Made by a program: the position numbers and the translations under genes | In this document: one piece after another, positions 16,822-26,385 of the stretch | Numbering within the stretch: the first letter of the stretch is position 1 | Layout of the letters: each line of letters begins with the position of its first letter | DNA from: Pseudomonas entomophila | GTDB taxonomy: Bacteria; Pseudomonadota; Gammaproteobacteria; Pseudomonadales; Pseudomonadaceae | DNA length: 64,000 bases | Direction of reading: 5' to 3' | Assembly (NCBI RefSeq): GCF_029193575.1 | Contig: NZ_JARGCS010000012.1 | Coordinates: 496,001 to 560,000, forward strand | The notes under the pieces: model-generated | The model's database searches: none | What the model saw: the letters and a program-made list of their open reading frames with translations, nothing else | What the model was told of the DNA's origin: nothing

Positions 16822-19308
16822 TCAGACCACCTCCGCGTCCAGTGTCTCGTCCCGATGCAGCGCCACCTGGCGGATCGACAGACGCAGTTCCGCCGACAGC
16901 ACGCGCTTGGCCACACCCTCGGCCAACTCGCCCAGCTTATCGTGATAGCCCAGCTTGCCGTTGCCATCCGGAGTCAGCACCCCTTCGCGCACCAGGGTCT
17001 GGATGAAGTGGCGGAACAGCGTCTTGTCGAAGAATTCCGGGGCGTTCAGCCCATGCAGGATCGACAGGCGCTGGGCCATCATCACGCACAGGTTCTCCAG
17101 CTCTTCGGCGGTGAGGGTGTTCTGCCCGCTGTTGAGCAGCAGCGAGGTGGCCATGTAGAAGCGCTGCAGGGTCTGGGTGATGGCGCGGGCCAGCAGGGTC
17201 AGCAGCACGAACTGCCGCGAGCTGGGCGCCGGGCGCAGGTACACGCCGTTCTCGAAGCGCAGCAGGCCGTGCTCGACCAGCGCCGCCAGCCACTGGTCGA
17301 TGACGTCTTCCAGTTGCTCGGGCGCCCAGCGCAGGAACAGCTCTGACTGCAGATAGGGGTACAACGCACGGACGTACTGGCCGACCAGCTCGCGGCTCAT
17401 GCGCGAGCTGCTCTGGAAGAAGCTCGCCAGCAACGCCGGCAGGGCGAAGATGTGCAGCACGTTGTTGCGGTAGTAGGTCATCAGCACCGCGTTGGCTTCA
17501 TCCAGGTAGAGGATGCGGCCCAGCGCGTCCTTCTGTTCGGCCAGCAGCGCCATGCCGCGCACGTGTTCGATCAGCGCCTTGCCATCGCCTTCGGGCAGGG
17601 TGGTGTGCGCCGAATAGGGCACCTGGCGCAGGAGCGCCAGGTACAGGTCGAGCACACGGGTCAGGGCGCGCTCGTCCAGGGCCAGGCGGCTGGTGGACAG
17701 CAGCGCCAGGGCCACCAGGTTGACCGGGTTGATCGCCGCGGCCTCGTTGAGGTGCCGGGCCACGGTCTCGCCCAGGCGCGTGGTGGTGTCGTTCAGCCAG
17801 TCGGGGCGGAACTGCGGGGCCAGTTCCTGCTCGCGCCAGCCGGGTTGCTGCTGGTCGAGGAAGCCGGCCAGGCGGATCGGCTCGCCGAAGTTGACGTAGA
17901 CCTGGCCAAAACGCTGCTTCAGCGCGCCGATAACCTTGAAGATGTCGAAGATCGACTCCTTCTTCTTGCTCGCGCCGCGCAGCTCGCCCAGGTAGGTACG
18001 GCCTTCGAGTACGCGCTCGTAGCCGATGTACACCGGCACGAAGACGATCGGCGTGCGCGAGGAACGCAGGAAGCTGCGCAAGGTGATCGCCAGCATGCCG
18101 GTGCGCGGTTGCAGCATGCGACCTGTGCGCGAACGCCCGCCCTCGACGAAGTACTCGACCGGGAAGCCCTTGGTGAACAGGGTGTGCAGGTACTCGTTGA
18201 ACACCGCCGTGTACAGCGGGTTGCCCTTGAACGTGCGGCGCATGAAGAACGCGCCACCGCGGCGCAGCAGGCCGCCGATCACGGGCATGTTGAGGTTGAT
18301 GCCGGCGGCGATGTGCGGCGGCGTCAGGCCGTTGCGGAACAGCAGGTAGGACAGCAGCAGGTAGTCGATGTGGCTGCGGTGGCAGGGCACGTAGATCACC
18401 TCATGGCCCGGGGCGATGCCCTGCACCTGCTCGATGTGGTTGACCTTGATGCCGTCGTAGATCTTGTTCCAGAACCAGCTCAGCACCACTTCGAGGAAGC
18501 GGATGGCGGTGTAGGTGTAGTCCGAGGCGATTTCGTTGCCGTAGTGCAGCGCCTTGGCCTCGGCCTTGGCGTAGGGGATGTTCTCGCGCTCGGCCTCGTC
18601 GCTGATCGCCTGGCGCACCAGCGGGTCGTGCACCAGGCCCTTGACCAGGTTGCGCCGGTGCGAGATGTCCGGGCCGATGACGGCGGTCTTGAGGTTGCGA
18701 AAATGCACGCGCATCAGGCGCTGGGCCATGCGCACGGTGCGTTCATGGCCCTTGTTGTGCTGCACCAGTTCGCGCAGGTGGATGGGGGCGGAGAATTGCA
18801 CGCGGGTCTTGCGCCCCAGGATCAGTATGGTCAGCAGGCGGCGCAGGCGCCCGGTGACCGCCCAGCTGTCGGCGAACAGCAGCTTCCATGGGCTCGACTC
18901 GCTGGCCGGCGACTGGCCCCAGAACACGCTGACCGGGATGATCTGCGCGTCTTCCTCGGGGTGCTGGCTGACCGCCGCGACCAGGCGCTCCAGGGTTGGC
19001 GGCGCGCCGCGCTTGTCGTGGCGGCCGAGCCAGTCGGGGTCCGGGGTCAGGTAGAAGAAGGCCGCCGGCTCGTGCAGCGTGCCCACCGCGACCGGCACGA
19101 CCGGGCGCGGTAGCCCTGCCTTGGTGCATTCGCGGTCGATCACCGCCAGGTCGGTGAGCGACGGCGAGGGCAGGGCGTAGAACACCGGGCGGCTGCGATC
19201 GAGCTTGAGGGTCAGGGACGACTGGTTGATGGTTTCGGAACGCACCCACAGGTACAGGACGCGACGCAGGGCGCCGAAAATCAGGCGGCGCAGGGGGGAA
19301 CGGGTCAT
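16822..19308 (-). CDS. plsB: glycerol-3-phosphate 1-O-acyltransferase
   Basis: First acylation of glycerol 3-phosphate in phospholipid synthesis; inner-membrane associated. 828 residues, close to the usual 800-830. The acyltransferase HX4D motif is [14 protein letters not shown] around residue 308. The later blocks are [27 protein letters not shown] around 375 and [14 protein letters not shown]. The long N- and C-terminal helical extensions match PlsB rather than the short PlsC. It is divergent from a cold-shock gene with 218 bp between. Confidence 0.96.
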   Translation of the reverse strand: MTRSPLRRLIFGALRRVLYLWVRSETINQSSLTLKLDRSRPVFYALPSPSLTDLAVIDRECTKAGLPRPVVPVAVGTLHEPAAFFYLTPDPDWLGRHDKRGAPPTLERLVAAVSQHPEEDAQIIPVSVFWGQSPASESSPWKLLFADSWAVTGRLRRLLTILILGRKTRVQFSAPIHLRELVQHNKGHERTVRMAQRLMRVHFRNLKTAVIGPDISHRRNLVKGLVHDPLVRQAISDEAERENIPYAKAEAKALHYGNEIASDYTYTAIRFLEVVLSWFWNKIYDGIKVNHIEQVQGIAPGHEVIYVPCHRSHIDYLLLSYLLFRNGLTPPHIAAGINLNMPVIGGLLRRGGAFFMRRTFKGNPLYTAVFNEYLHTLFTKGFPVEYFVEGGRSRTGRMLQPRTGMLAITLRSFLRSSRTPIVFVPVYIGYERVLEGRTYLGELRGASKKKESIFDIFKVIGALKQRFGQVYVNFGEPIRLAGFLDQQQPGWREQELAPQFRPDWLNDTTTRLGETVARHLNEAAAINPVNLVALALLSTSRLALDERALTRVLDLYLALLRQVPYSAHTTLPEGDGKALIEHVRGMALLAEQKDALGRILYLDEANAVLMTYYRNNVLHIFALPALLASFFQSSSRMSRELVGQYVRALYPYLQSELFLRWAPEQLEDVIDQWLAALVEHGLLRFENGVYLRPAPSSRQFVLLTLLARAITQTLQRFYMATSLLLNSGQNTLTAEELENLCVMMAQRLSILHGLNAPEFFDKTLFRHFIQTLVREGVLTPDGNGKLGYHDKLGELAEGVAKRVLSAELRLSIRQVALHRDETLDAEVV

Positions 19309-19397
19309 GGGGTGAGTGCCCTGGGTGAGAGGTTCAGGTGATATTCCAGCCAGTTAGTCTGCCGTATCCGCTGAAGTTCGGCAAAATCCGGGCAGTC

Positions 19398-19427
19398 ATG
19401 AAATTTTTTTGTTCGCTGTCATATACT
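19398..19427 (+). promoter_or_regulatory. candidate cold-shock gene promoter with about 95-nt leader
   Basis: ATGAAA (19398-19403), 18 nt, TATACT (19422-19427). A start near 19434 would give an untranslated leader of roughly 90-95 nt before the cold-shock ATG, which is common for csp mRNAs. Confidence 0.35.
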
Positions 19428-19526
19428 CGGTCCGCAGCTTGCAGGAAATTTACCCAAGCTGTGTCGGTGCGGGACGTTCTCGTGCCAGCAAGGCGATCTT
19501 CACAATAAAAATCCGGAGTAGTTCAG

Positions 19527-19736
19527 ATGTCGTCTCGTGAGACTGGGAATGTTAAGTGGTTCAACGATGCCAAGGGTTACGGCTTCATTCAGCGCGAGGG
19601 TGGGGCGGATGTGTTCGTCCACTATCGGGCGATCCGCGGTGAGGGGCATCGGACCCTGCTCGAAGGACAACGGGTCGAGTACAACCTGACCCAGGGCCAG
19701 AAAGGCCTGCAGGCCGAGGATGTGGTCGGGCTCTGA
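19527..19736 (+). CDS. cold-shock domain protein
   Basis: 69-residue CspA-family RNA/DNA-binding protein, one OB fold. The nucleic-acid motifs are RNP1 KGYGFI (residues 15-20) and RNP2 VFVHY (30-34). It lacks the canonical FVHFSAI, having FVHYRAI instead, and the C-terminal half ([30 protein letters not shown]) is typical. A ribosome site CGGAGT lies about 9 nt upstream. The preceding leader is long. The role is probably as an RNA chaperone; I cannot tell whether it is cold-inducible. Confidence 0.95.
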   Translation: MSSRETGNVKWFNDAKGYGFIQREGGADVFVHYRAIRGEGHRTLLEGQRVEYNLTQGQKGLQAEDVVGL

Positions 19737-19756
19737 GGCTCTGGCTTACGCTTCAA

Positions 19757-19784
19757 GCTGCAAGTTGACCGTGGAACTTGCAGC
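19757..19784. terminator. inverted repeat between convergent genes (GCTGCAAG family)
   Basis: GCTGCAAGTT (19757-19766) and AACTTGCAGC (19775-19784) form a perfect 10-bp stem with an 8-nt loop. It sits between the stops of the cold-shock gene and the 125-residue gene, so it may end both transcripts, although no T-run follows on either side. It shares its arms with the repeat at 15.5 kb. Confidence 0.5.
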
Positions 19785-19798
19785 CTGATGCGAACGTT

Positions 19799-20176
19799 TC
19801 AGCTGGTGCGCCAGGTGATTTCCTCTTCACCGTCGGCGCTGATGCGGACCCAGCGGTCGGCATCTTCCTCGCCATCTTCCTCCACCCAGCTGCCGGGTGC
19901 GCAGCGCACTTCGACGTTGAGCGCGGCGAAGGCGGCGCGGGCGCAGGCGATGTCATCGTCCCACGGCGTCTGGTCACTTTCCAGGAACAGGCTGTTCCAT
20001 TTCCCTACAGCCTTCGGTAACCAGGTGACCGGAATGTTACCGGCCTGGCACTTGAAGGTCTGGCCCTTCTGCTTCCATTCGCTGCACGGGCCCAGGGCCT
20101 GGGTCAGCCATTCGGCGATCCGCTTGTGATCGACGTCGCTGTCCTTGAGGTAGATCTCGATATCGGGTTGGCGCAT
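19799..20176 (-). CDS. conserved hypothetical protein, acidic and tryptophan-rich
   Basis: 125 residues, no signal or membrane segment. The start at 20176 has GGAG 7 nt upstream. Notable content is five or six tryptophans (EWLTQAL, SEWKQKG, TWLPKAVGKW, TPWDDD, ITWRTS) and an acidic tail (EEDGEEDADRW). There are two cysteines at CSEWKQKGQTFKC. I recognise no named domain. It follows rlmA by 19 nt on the same strand and is probably the last gene of a dapE-rlmA operon. No function is proposed. Confidence 0.75.
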   Translation of the reverse strand: MRQPDIEIYLKDSDVDHKRIAEWLTQALGPCSEWKQKGQTFKCQAGNIPVTWLPKAVGKWNSLFLESDQTPWDDDIACARAAFAALNVEVRCAPGSWVEEDGEEDADRWVRISADGEEEITWRTS

Positions 20177-20195
20177 GTCGGGGCTCCGGGTGTGC

Positions 20196-21008
20196 TCAGT
20201 CTTGGCGCACGAAATAGTCATAACGCATGGAAACGGTGACCTCGAGCGGTTCGGGGCGCTCGATCACTTGTGCGCGCTTCTCGGCGCTGGCGCGCCAGCC
20301 GTGCGGGGTCATTGCCAGCAGGTCGGCGCGGGCTTTGGCTTCAGCCAGCGACAGGGTGAACTCGAGCACCTCGCCATGGGCATGCTGCATGCCGTCGGGG
20401 ACCAGCGCCAGGTGCTTGTCGTCGGCATAAGGGCGCACTTCATCGTAGAGCATCTGGCGCAGCTGCATCAGGTGGCCGCTGGTCGGGCCGACGCGCATCA
20501 GGCCACCGCCGGGGGCGAGCAGGCGCTTGGCCTCCTGCCAGTCCAGCGGGCTGAACACGCTGGCGAGGAAGTCGCAGCTCTCACCCTGCAAGGGCACGCG
20601 GGCCATGCTCGCCACCATCCAGGTCACCTCGGGGGCACGGCGGCAGGCGCGCTTGACCGCCTCGCGGGAAATGTCCAAGGCGAAGCCGTCGGCGTTTGGC
20701 AGCGCCTGGGCCAATTGCGCGGTGTAGTAACCCTCGCCGCAGCCGATGTCGAGCCAGGCGCGGGGCTGGCGCTCGGCGGCGAGCTCCGCCAGGCGCCGCG
20801 CCACCGGGGCATAGTGGCCGGCGTCGAGGAAGTCACGGCGGGCTTCGACCATGGCCTGGTTGTCGCCCGGGTCGCGGCTGTTCTTGTGCTGCACGGGCAG
20901 CAGGTTCAGGTAGCCCTGGCGGGCGCGGTCGAAGCGATGCCCGGCGGGGCAGGCCACGCCGTTGTCGAGCCGCGCCAGGGGCGCCTGGCAGAGGGGGCAG
21001 GCGAGCAT
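20196..21008 (-). CDS. rlmA: 23S rRNA (guanine-745-N1)-methyltransferase RlmA
   Basis: 270 residues. The N-terminal zinc-binding head is CPLCQAPL...CPAGH (residues 4-22), followed by the family segment GYLNLLPVQHKNSRDPGDNQAMVEARRDFLDAGHY. The SAM-binding motif is WLDIGCGEGYYTAQLA around residue 85-100. The catalytic-domain tail (MTPHGWRA, VTVSMRYDYF) matches RlmA/RrmA. It modifies a hairpin of 23S rRNA near the peptide tunnel. Its ATG overlaps the dapE TGA by one base (TGATG), so translation is coupled. Confidence 0.92.
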   Translation of the reverse strand: MLACPLCQAPLARLDNGVACPAGHRFDRARQGYLNLLPVQHKNSRDPGDNQAMVEARRDFLDAGHYAPVARRLAELAAERQPRAWLDIGCGEGYYTAQLAQALPNADGFALDISREAVKRACRRAPEVTWMVASMARVPLQGESCDFLASVFSPLDWQEAKRLLAPGGGLMRVGPTSGHLMQLRQMLYDEVRPYADDKHLALVPDGMQHAHGEVLEFTLSLAEAKARADLLAMTPHGWRASAEKRAQVIERPEPLEVTVSMRYDYFVRQD

Positions 21009-22159
21009 CAGGCGAGCAACCGCACCAGGGTCTGGTAGTAGATCTCGGTGAGCAGGTCGAGGTCGCTGGCCAGGATGCGTTCGTCGACCTGGTGAATGGT
21101 GGCGTTGACCGGGCCGAGCTCGACCACCTGGGTGCCCATGGTGGCGATGAAGCGCCCGTCCGAGGTGCCGCCGCTGGTCGAGGGCTGGGTGTCGCGGTCG
21201 GTGACCGCCTTGATGCTCGCCGCCACCGCGTCGAGCAGCTCGCCCGGCTCGGTGAGGAACGGCAGGCCCGATAGCGCCCAGTCGACCGACCAGTCCAGCT
21301 GGTGCTTGTCGAGGATCGCCGCGACGCGGGCCTGCAGGCCTTCGACGGTCGACTCGGTGGAGAAGCGGAAGTTGAACAGCGCGGTCAGCTCGCCGGGCAC
21401 CACGTTGGTGGCGCCGGTGCCGGAATTGAGGTTGGAGATCTGGAAGCTGGTCGGCGGGAAGAACGCGTTGCCTTCATCCCAGTGCTCGGCGGCCAGTTCC
21501 GCCAGGGCTGGGGCGGCCAGGTGAATCGGATTGCGCGCCAGGTGCGGGTAGGCCACGTGGCCTTGCTTGCCGCGCACGGTGAGCTTGGCGCCGAGCGAGC
21601 CGCGGCGGCCGTTCTTGACCACGTCACCGAGCAGGTGGGTGCTCGACGGCTCGCCGACGATGCACCAGTCCAGACGCTCGTTACGGGCTTTCAGGCGCTC
21701 GACCACGGCCTTGGTGCCGTGGTGGGCCGGGCCTTCCTCGTCGCTGGTGATGAGGAAGGCGACCTTGCCGCGATGGTTCGGGTAGTCGCGCACGAAGCGC
21801 TCGCTGGCCACCACCATGGAGGCCAGGCTGCCCTTCATGTCGGCGGCGCCACGGCCGCAGAGCATGCCGTCGGCGTCGATCAGCGCGTCGAACGGCTCGT
21901 GTTGCCACTGCTGTACCGGGCCGGTGGGGACCACGTCGGTGTGGCCGGCGAAGCACAGCACCGGGCCGTCCTGGGTGCCGTGGGTGGCCCAGAAGTTGTC
22001 GACGTCTTCGATGCGCATCGGCTCCAGCTGGAAGCCGACGGCGCCCAGGCGGTTCATCATCTGGGATTGGCAGTCGGCATCGACCGGGGTCACCGAGGGG
22101 CGGCGGATCAGGTCGCAGGCCAGTTGAAGGGTGGGCGAGAGCTCGGCTGGGGCCGTCAT
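21008..22159 (-). CDS. dapE: succinyl-diaminopimelate desuccinylase
   Basis: Cleaves N-succinyl-LL-diaminopimelate to LL-DAP and succinate in lysine and peptidoglycan precursor synthesis. 383 residues of the M20 metallopeptidase family. Motifs are [10 protein letters not shown] (first metal histidine and aspartate, near 70), [15 protein letters not shown] (near 104), [12 protein letters not shown] (catalytic and metal glutamates near 138), and a C-terminal SGGTSDGRF with NATIHQVDE. The lysine-pathway genes dapD and dapC are at 27.7 and 31.1 kb. It is first in an operon with rlmA. Confidence 0.96.
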   Translation of the reverse strand: MTAPAELSPTLQLACDLIRRPSVTPVDADCQSQMMNRLGAVGFQLEPMRIEDVDNFWATHGTQDGPVLCFAGHTDVVPTGPVQQWQHEPFDALIDADGMLCGRGAADMKGSLASMVVASERFVRDYPNHRGKVAFLITSDEEGPAHHGTKAVVERLKARNERLDWCIVGEPSSTHLLGDVVKNGRRGSLGAKLTVRGKQGHVAYPHLARNPIHLAAPALAELAAEHWDEGNAFFPPTSFQISNLNSGTGATNVVPGELTALFNFRFSTESTVEGLQARVAAILDKHQLDWSVDWALSGLPFLTEPGELLDAVAASIKAVTDRDTQPSTSGGTSDGRFIATMGTQVVELGPVNATIHQVDERILASDLDLLTEIYYQTLVRLLA

Positions 22160-22261
22160 GGGGGACTCCGGGGCAAGGCAGGGCGGAAAACGAGGGGCGT
22201 TATCTTATATCAAGTTGTGTCGATGGGCACGGCGCATTGGGGCGGATTGCGCTGTGCGTGC

Positions 22262-22300
22262 CGGCCCTATCGCGGGGCGAGTCGAATCGCGATAGGGCCG
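22262..22300. repeat. REP-derived perfect hairpin
   Basis: CGGCCCTATCGCG (22262-22274) and CGCGATAGGGCCG (22288-22300) are a perfect 13-bp inverted repeat with a 13-nt loop. It is built from the 5' arms of two REP units. It lies just downstream of the ndvB stop and upstream of dapE, and could protect or end the ndvB transcript. Confidence 0.65.
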
Positions 22301-22308
22301 CTGAGAGA

Positions 22309-24900
22309 TCAGGTCGCCTGCGCCTCCACCACTGTGTCACTCGGCTTGGGCAGTGACGACAGGAAGGCCATCACCAGCGCCGCCACATAAGGCAGCGACT
22401 GCACCAGCAGCATCGCCACCCAGAAGCGCATGTCCGAGCTCGGCAACCCCTGCACCAGATAGATCCCCAGCGCCGCGCCCCACAGCAGCAGCATGATGAA
22501 CAGCTCCTCGCGCGCCTCGGAAATCGCCACCAGCAGGCCATGGCTATCGGCATTCTTCGGTGTGCGGAAGAACGGCATGCTGCTGGTGAAGAAGCCGTAC
22601 AGCACCGCCTTGGCGATGGTGTGCGACAGCGCCAGACCTGCCAGGGCGGCGGCGAACGCATCCTTGAGGTTCACCCCGACCGCGCGGCGGTAGAGGAAGA
22701 TGATCTTGCCGACCTTGAAGAAGAACAGCGCCAGCGGCGGGATGGCGAAGATCATCAGCGGCGGGTCGACCCGGTGCGGCACGATGATCATCGCCGCCGA
22801 CCACAGCAAGGCGCCGACAGTGAAGAAGATGTTCATGCCATCGGCGATCCACGGCAGCCAGCCGGCCAGGAAGTGGTAGCGCTGGCCACGGGTCAGCTCG
22901 CTGCCCTTGCCGCGCAGCAGCGCGCTGGCGTGGTGCTTGATGATCTGGATGGCGCCATAGGCCCAGCGGAAGCGCTGTTTCTTGAAATCGATGAAGGTGT
23001 CGGGCATCAGCCCCTTGCCGTAACTGTTGTGGGCATAGGCGGCCGACAGGCCTTTCTCGAACACCCGCAGGCCCAACTCGGCGTCCTCGCAGATGCACCA
23101 TTCGGCCCAGCCCAGTTCTTCGAGCACCGTGCGCCGGGTCATGGTCATGGTGCCGTGCTGGATGATCGCGTCACGGTCGTTGCGGGTGACCATGCCAATG
23201 TGGAAGAAGCCCTTGTACTCGCTGTAGCACAACTTCTTGAAGGCGCTTTCGTGCTGGTCGCGGTAGTCCTGGGGCGACTGCACCACGGCGATCTTTGGGT
23301 CGGCGAAGTGCGGCACCATGTGCTTGAGCCAGTTGCGGTCGACGCAGTAGTCCGAGTCGATCACCGCGATCACCTCGGCGTCCTTGGCGGTGTGCGGGAT
23401 CAGGTAGTTCAGCGCGCCGCCCTTGAAGCCGGCCAGGGGCGCGACATGGAAGAACTTGAAGCGCTCGCCGAGCTTCTCGCAGTGGGCCTTGAGCGGCTCC
23501 CACACGGCCGGGTCCTTGGTGTTGTTGTCGATCACCAGCACTTCGTAGTCCGGGTAGTCGAGGGCCGCGAGGGCGTCGAGGGTCTGCTTCACCATCTCCG
23601 GCGGCTCGTTGTAGCACGGCACGTGCACCGAGACCTTCGGCCGGTAGGCGCTGTCGCCCTGCACTGGCAGGAACTCGCGCCGGCGCTTGTGAATCCACAC
23701 CGCCTCGGCCAGCTCGTGGGCTTCGGTGAGCAGCACGATGAACACGCCCAGCGCACCCAGTGCCAGCAGCACGCCGACGGTGAGGCTGAACCAGGTGCTG
23801 TACTGCTGGCTGTAGTCGTAGGCGATCCACACCAGCACCGACCCGCACAGGAACGTGATGAACGTCAGGAAGGTGCGCCCGCGCTGGCGCAGGGCCGAAC
23901 CGTCGATCAGCAGCACGGCCAGGGCGATCATCGCCAGCACCACCGAGGCCACTGCCAGGGCGCGCCACTGCGGGATGGCCACCACCGGCCCGTCGAAGTT
24001 GAATTTCTGCTGGCGCTCTGCGTTGTACACGCCCCAGTAGGCGCCCACCGAGCCTTCGTCGCTGGCCTTCCACGGCTGGTCGTAGGCTTCGATGACGAAA
24101 TAGTTGTAGCCGCGACGGTTCAAGGTGTTGACCAGGGTGCGCAGGTAGATGGCCTGGTCGGCCTGGGTGGCGTCTGCGCCGCCGCGCATGCGGCCGTTGC
24201 TCGGCCAGCCGACCTCGGAGAGCAGCAGCGGCTTGCGCGGGAACTGCTGGCGCAGGTCGCGGGCGCGGTCCAGCACGAATTGCACCGAATCCTTCATCGG
24301 CACGAATTCCCAGTAGGGCAGGATGTGCGCGGCGATCAGGTCGACGTGCTTGGCCAGTTCCGGGTGTTCCTTCCAGATGTGCCACTGTTCGCTGGTGGTC
24401 ACTGGCACCTTGACCGCCGCGCGCACCCGGTCCAGGTACTGGATCAACGCCTCGGGGGTGATCTCCTCGCGGAACAACGCTTCGTTGCCCACCACCACCC
24501 GCACCACGCTGCGCGAGGTGTTGGCCAGTTCGATGGCCTTGGTTATTTCGCGTTCGTTGCGCTCCAGGTCCGGGCTGATCCAGATGCCCAGGGTCACGCG
24601 CAGGCCGAGCTCTTCAGCCAGACGTGGGATCAGCTCCTGCGTGCCTTCGACGGTGTAGATACGGATGTTGTCGGTCAGCTTGCTGAGCTGTTCCAGGTCC
24701 TGGCGCATCTCGTCTTCGCTAGGGTACTGGCCTTTTTGCGGGCTCTCACCGAGGCGGAAGGGCGAGTAGGAGAAGCCGGAGATCTGCTCCGGCCAGGCGG
24801 GCGCGGACACCGGGCGGTTGATCAGCGCCCAGAAACCAGTGAACAGTGCGGCGATGGCCAGCACCACCACCAGGTTGAGGCCGAGTTTGCGTGATGACAT
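22309..24900 (-). CDS. ndvB: GH17-GT2 fusion, NdvB-type beta-glucan synthase
   Basis: 863 residues. A signal/anchor helix (residues 7-26) is followed by a periplasmic glycoside hydrolase family 17 domain. Its acid and nucleophile glutamates are probably in VVGNEALF (near 140) and LLSEVGWPSNG (near 230). Transmembrane helices near 310-390 lead to a cytoplasmic family 2 glycosyltransferase with VIDNNTKDP, VIDSDYCVD (near 515) and QRFRW (near 643), then more helices. P. aeruginosa NdvB (PA1163) has this architecture and makes cyclic beta-1,3-glucans linked to biofilm tolerance. GH17 domains of this group act as beta-1,3-glucanosyltransferases in vitro. The product here is inferred. The gene stands alone. 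Confidence 0.85.
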   Translation of the reverse strand: MSSRKLGLNLVVVLAIAALFTGFWALINRPVSAPAWPEQISGFSYSPFRLGESPQKGQYPSEDEMRQDLEQLSKLTDNIRIYTVEGTQELIPRLAEELGLRVTLGIWISPDLERNEREITKAIELANTSRSVVRVVVGNEALFREEITPEALIQYLDRVRAAVKVPVTTSEQWHIWKEHPELAKHVDLIAAHILPYWEFVPMKDSVQFVLDRARDLRQQFPRKPLLLSEVGWPSNGRMRGGADATQADQAIYLRTLVNTLNRRGYNYFVIEAYDQPWKASDEGSVGAYWGVYNAERQQKFNFDGPVVAIPQWRALAVASVVLAMIALAVLLIDGSALRQRGRTFLTFITFLCGSVLVWIAYDYSQQYSTWFSLTVGVLLALGALGVFIVLLTEAHELAEAVWIHKRRREFLPVQGDSAYRPKVSVHVPCYNEPPEMVKQTLDALAALDYPDYEVLVIDNNTKDPAVWEPLKAHCEKLGERFKFFHVAPLAGFKGGALNYLIPHTAKDAEVIAVIDSDYCVDRNWLKHMVPHFADPKIAVVQSPQDYRDQHESAFKKLCYSEYKGFFHIGMVTRNDRDAIIQHGTMTMTRRTVLEELGWAEWCICEDAELGLRVFEKGLSAAYAHNSYGKGLMPDTFIDFKKQRFRWAYGAIQIIKHHASALLRGKGSELTRGQRYHFLAGWLPWIADGMNIFFTVGALLWSAAMIIVPHRVDPPLMIFAIPPLALFFFKVGKIIFLYRRAVGVNLKDAFAAALAGLALSHTIAKAVLYGFFTSSMPFFRTPKNADSHGLLVAISEAREELFIMLLLWGAALGIYLVQGLPSSDMRFWVAMLLVQSLPYVAALVMAFLSSLPKPSDTVVEAQAT

Positions 24901-25114
24901 AAGCGTTTTTCGAGTTCCGGGGAAGGGAGCGGGGCGGCGGCGTGAGTCCTACGCTTACCGGGCAGGCACTGCGTTGGATTTTCCGTTGGGGTTGAAGTTC
25001 TGAGCCCGCTCGGTTGTCGTCCATTTCTTTTTGCTTGATAGGACATTAAAGCAGCATTGGTCGGTGCTTTCCTAACGCTCGGCGGCAAGACCGCCCGCAA
25101 GCACCGGCTTGGCA

Positions 25115-25120
25115 TATAAT
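25115..25120 (+). promoter_or_regulatory. consensus -10 hexamer upstream of tcdA
   Basis: A perfect TATAAT lies 27 nt upstream of the tcdA start. No good -35 is seen at 17 nt (CGCCCG at 25092). Initiation near 25127 would give a short leader of about 20 nt. Confidence 0.45.
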
Positions 25121-25147
25121 GCGCGCCGGTTTTTTCGGGGTATGAAC

Positions 25148-25957
25148 ATGAGCTCAGATGATCCACGCTTCGCCGGTGTCGCCCGGCTGTACGGCGACGA
25201 AGGCTTGCAACGCCTGCAACAGGCCCATGTGGCGGTGGTCGGCATCGGCGGGGTGGGCTCCTGGGCGGCCGAGGCTCTGGCGCGCAGCGGGGTGGGGGAA
25301 ATCACCCTGTTCGACCTGGACGACGTCTGTGTCAGCAACACCAACCGCCAGGCCCACGCGTTGGAAGGGCAGGTCGGCAAGCCCAAGGTCGAGGTCATGG
25401 CCGAGCGCCTGCGGGCGATCAACCCGGTGTGCGTGGTGCATGCGGTGGCCGATTTCGTGACCCGCGAGACCATGGCCGAGTACATCACCGAAGATTTCGA
25501 CTGTGTCATCGACTGCATCGACAGCGTGATGGCCAAGGCCGCGCTGATCGCCTGGTGCAAGCGCCGCAAGATCACCATCGTCACCACCGGTGGCGCGGGC
25601 GGGCAGATCGACCCGACGCAGATCCAGGTGGGCGACCTCAACAAGACCTTCAACGATCCGCTGGCCTCACGGGTGCGTTCGACCCTGCGCCGTGACTACA
25701 ACTTCTCGCGTAACACCAGCCGCAACTACGCGGTGCCGTGCGTCTTTTCCAGCGAGCAACTGCGTTATCCAAAAGGGGACGGCAGCGTGTGCCTGCAGAA
25801 GAGCTTCGTGGGCGAGGGCGTTCGGCTGGACTGCGCGGGAGGCTTTGGCGCGGTGATGATGGTCACCGCGACCTTCGGCATGGTGGCGGTGAGCAAGGCG
25901 GTGGAGAAGCTGGTGGCAGGGGCGCGGCGGCCTTCGGAGCGGGTCAAGGCTGGGTGA
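25148..25957 (+). CDS. tcdA: tRNA threonylcarbamoyladenosine dehydratase
   Basis: E1-like enzyme that uses ATP to cyclise t6A37 to ct6A in tRNA; formerly CsdL/YgdL. 269 residues from the ATG at 25148, which has GGGG 7 nt upstream; the ATG at 25142 is too close. The nucleotide site is VVGIGGVGSWAAEALARSGVG (near 29-50), with FDLDDVCVSNTNRQ, and DCVIDCIDSV (near 120). The motif TTGGAGGQIDPTQI is characteristic. It faces csdE/csdA with 17 nt between stops; CsdA and CsdE can interact with it in E. coli. Confidence 0.95.
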   Translation: MSSDDPRFAGVARLYGDEGLQRLQQAHVAVVGIGGVGSWAAEALARSGVGEITLFDLDDVCVSNTNRQAHALEGQVGKPKVEVMAERLRAINPVCVVHAVADFVTRETMAEYITEDFDCVIDCIDSVMAKAALIAWCKRRKITIVTTGGAGGQIDPTQIQVGDLNKTFNDPLASRVRSTLRRDYNFSRNTSRNYAVPCVFSSEQLRYPKGDGSVCLQKSFVGEGVRLDCAGGFGAVMMVTATFGMVAVSKAVEKLVAGARRPSERVKAG

Positions 25958-25974
25958 TCGTGGCGGCGCCATCG

Positions 25975-26385
25975 TCACTGACCCGCCGCCAACTCCGCCA
26001 TGCGCATCAAGACCGCATGAAGCCCATTGCTGCGTGATGGCGACAACTGCCGCTCCAGCCCCAATTGGCTGAACCAGCCGGGCTGGTCCAGGGCGCCCAG
26101 CTCGCCGTTCTCTAGCCCTTGCACCCGCACCAGCAACAGCGCCAGCAGCCCCCGCAGCAGCCGTGCATCGCTGCCAGCCTTGAAACGCCAGCGCCCCTCG
26201 ACCCGCTCACCCACCAGCCACACCACGCTTTCGCAGCCATGCACGCGGTTGGCTTCGGTCTTGTCGGCCTCGCCAAGGGGCTCCAGGCGATCCCCCATCT
26301 GCATCAGCAAGCGCGCTCGTTGTTCCCAGCCACGGGCCTGCTCGAAGGCCTCCAGCGCCTGACGCGCCTCCGTTGGCAGGCTCAT
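25975..26385 (-). CDS. csdE: SufE-like sulfur acceptor CsdE
   Basis: 136 residues of the SufE/CsdE family. The acceptor cysteine is C51 in NRVHGCESVVWL. The rest (LLRGLLALLLVRVQGLENGEL, LSPSRSNGLHAVLMRMAELA) matches the family's helical half and C-terminal helix. It receives persulfide sulfur from the cysteine desulfurase CsdA, encoded immediately upstream with a 4-nt ATGA overlap. With TcdA next door, this rebuilds the E. coli csdA-csdE-tcdA (csdL) set. Confidence 0.93.
   Translation of the reverse strand: MSLPTEARQALEAFEQARGWEQRARLLMQMGDRLEPLGEADKTEANRVHGCESVVWLVGERVEGRWRFKAGSDARLLRGLLALLLVRVQGLENGELGALDQPGWFSQLGLERQLSPSRSNGLHAVLMRMAELAAGQ

Noticed and set aside
25110..25124. Possible sigma-54 promoter (TGGCATATAATGCGC with GG and GC 10 nt apart) before tcdA
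   Set aside because: The -12 element reads GCGC instead of TTGC, and the same bases contain a perfect sigma-70 TATAAT.
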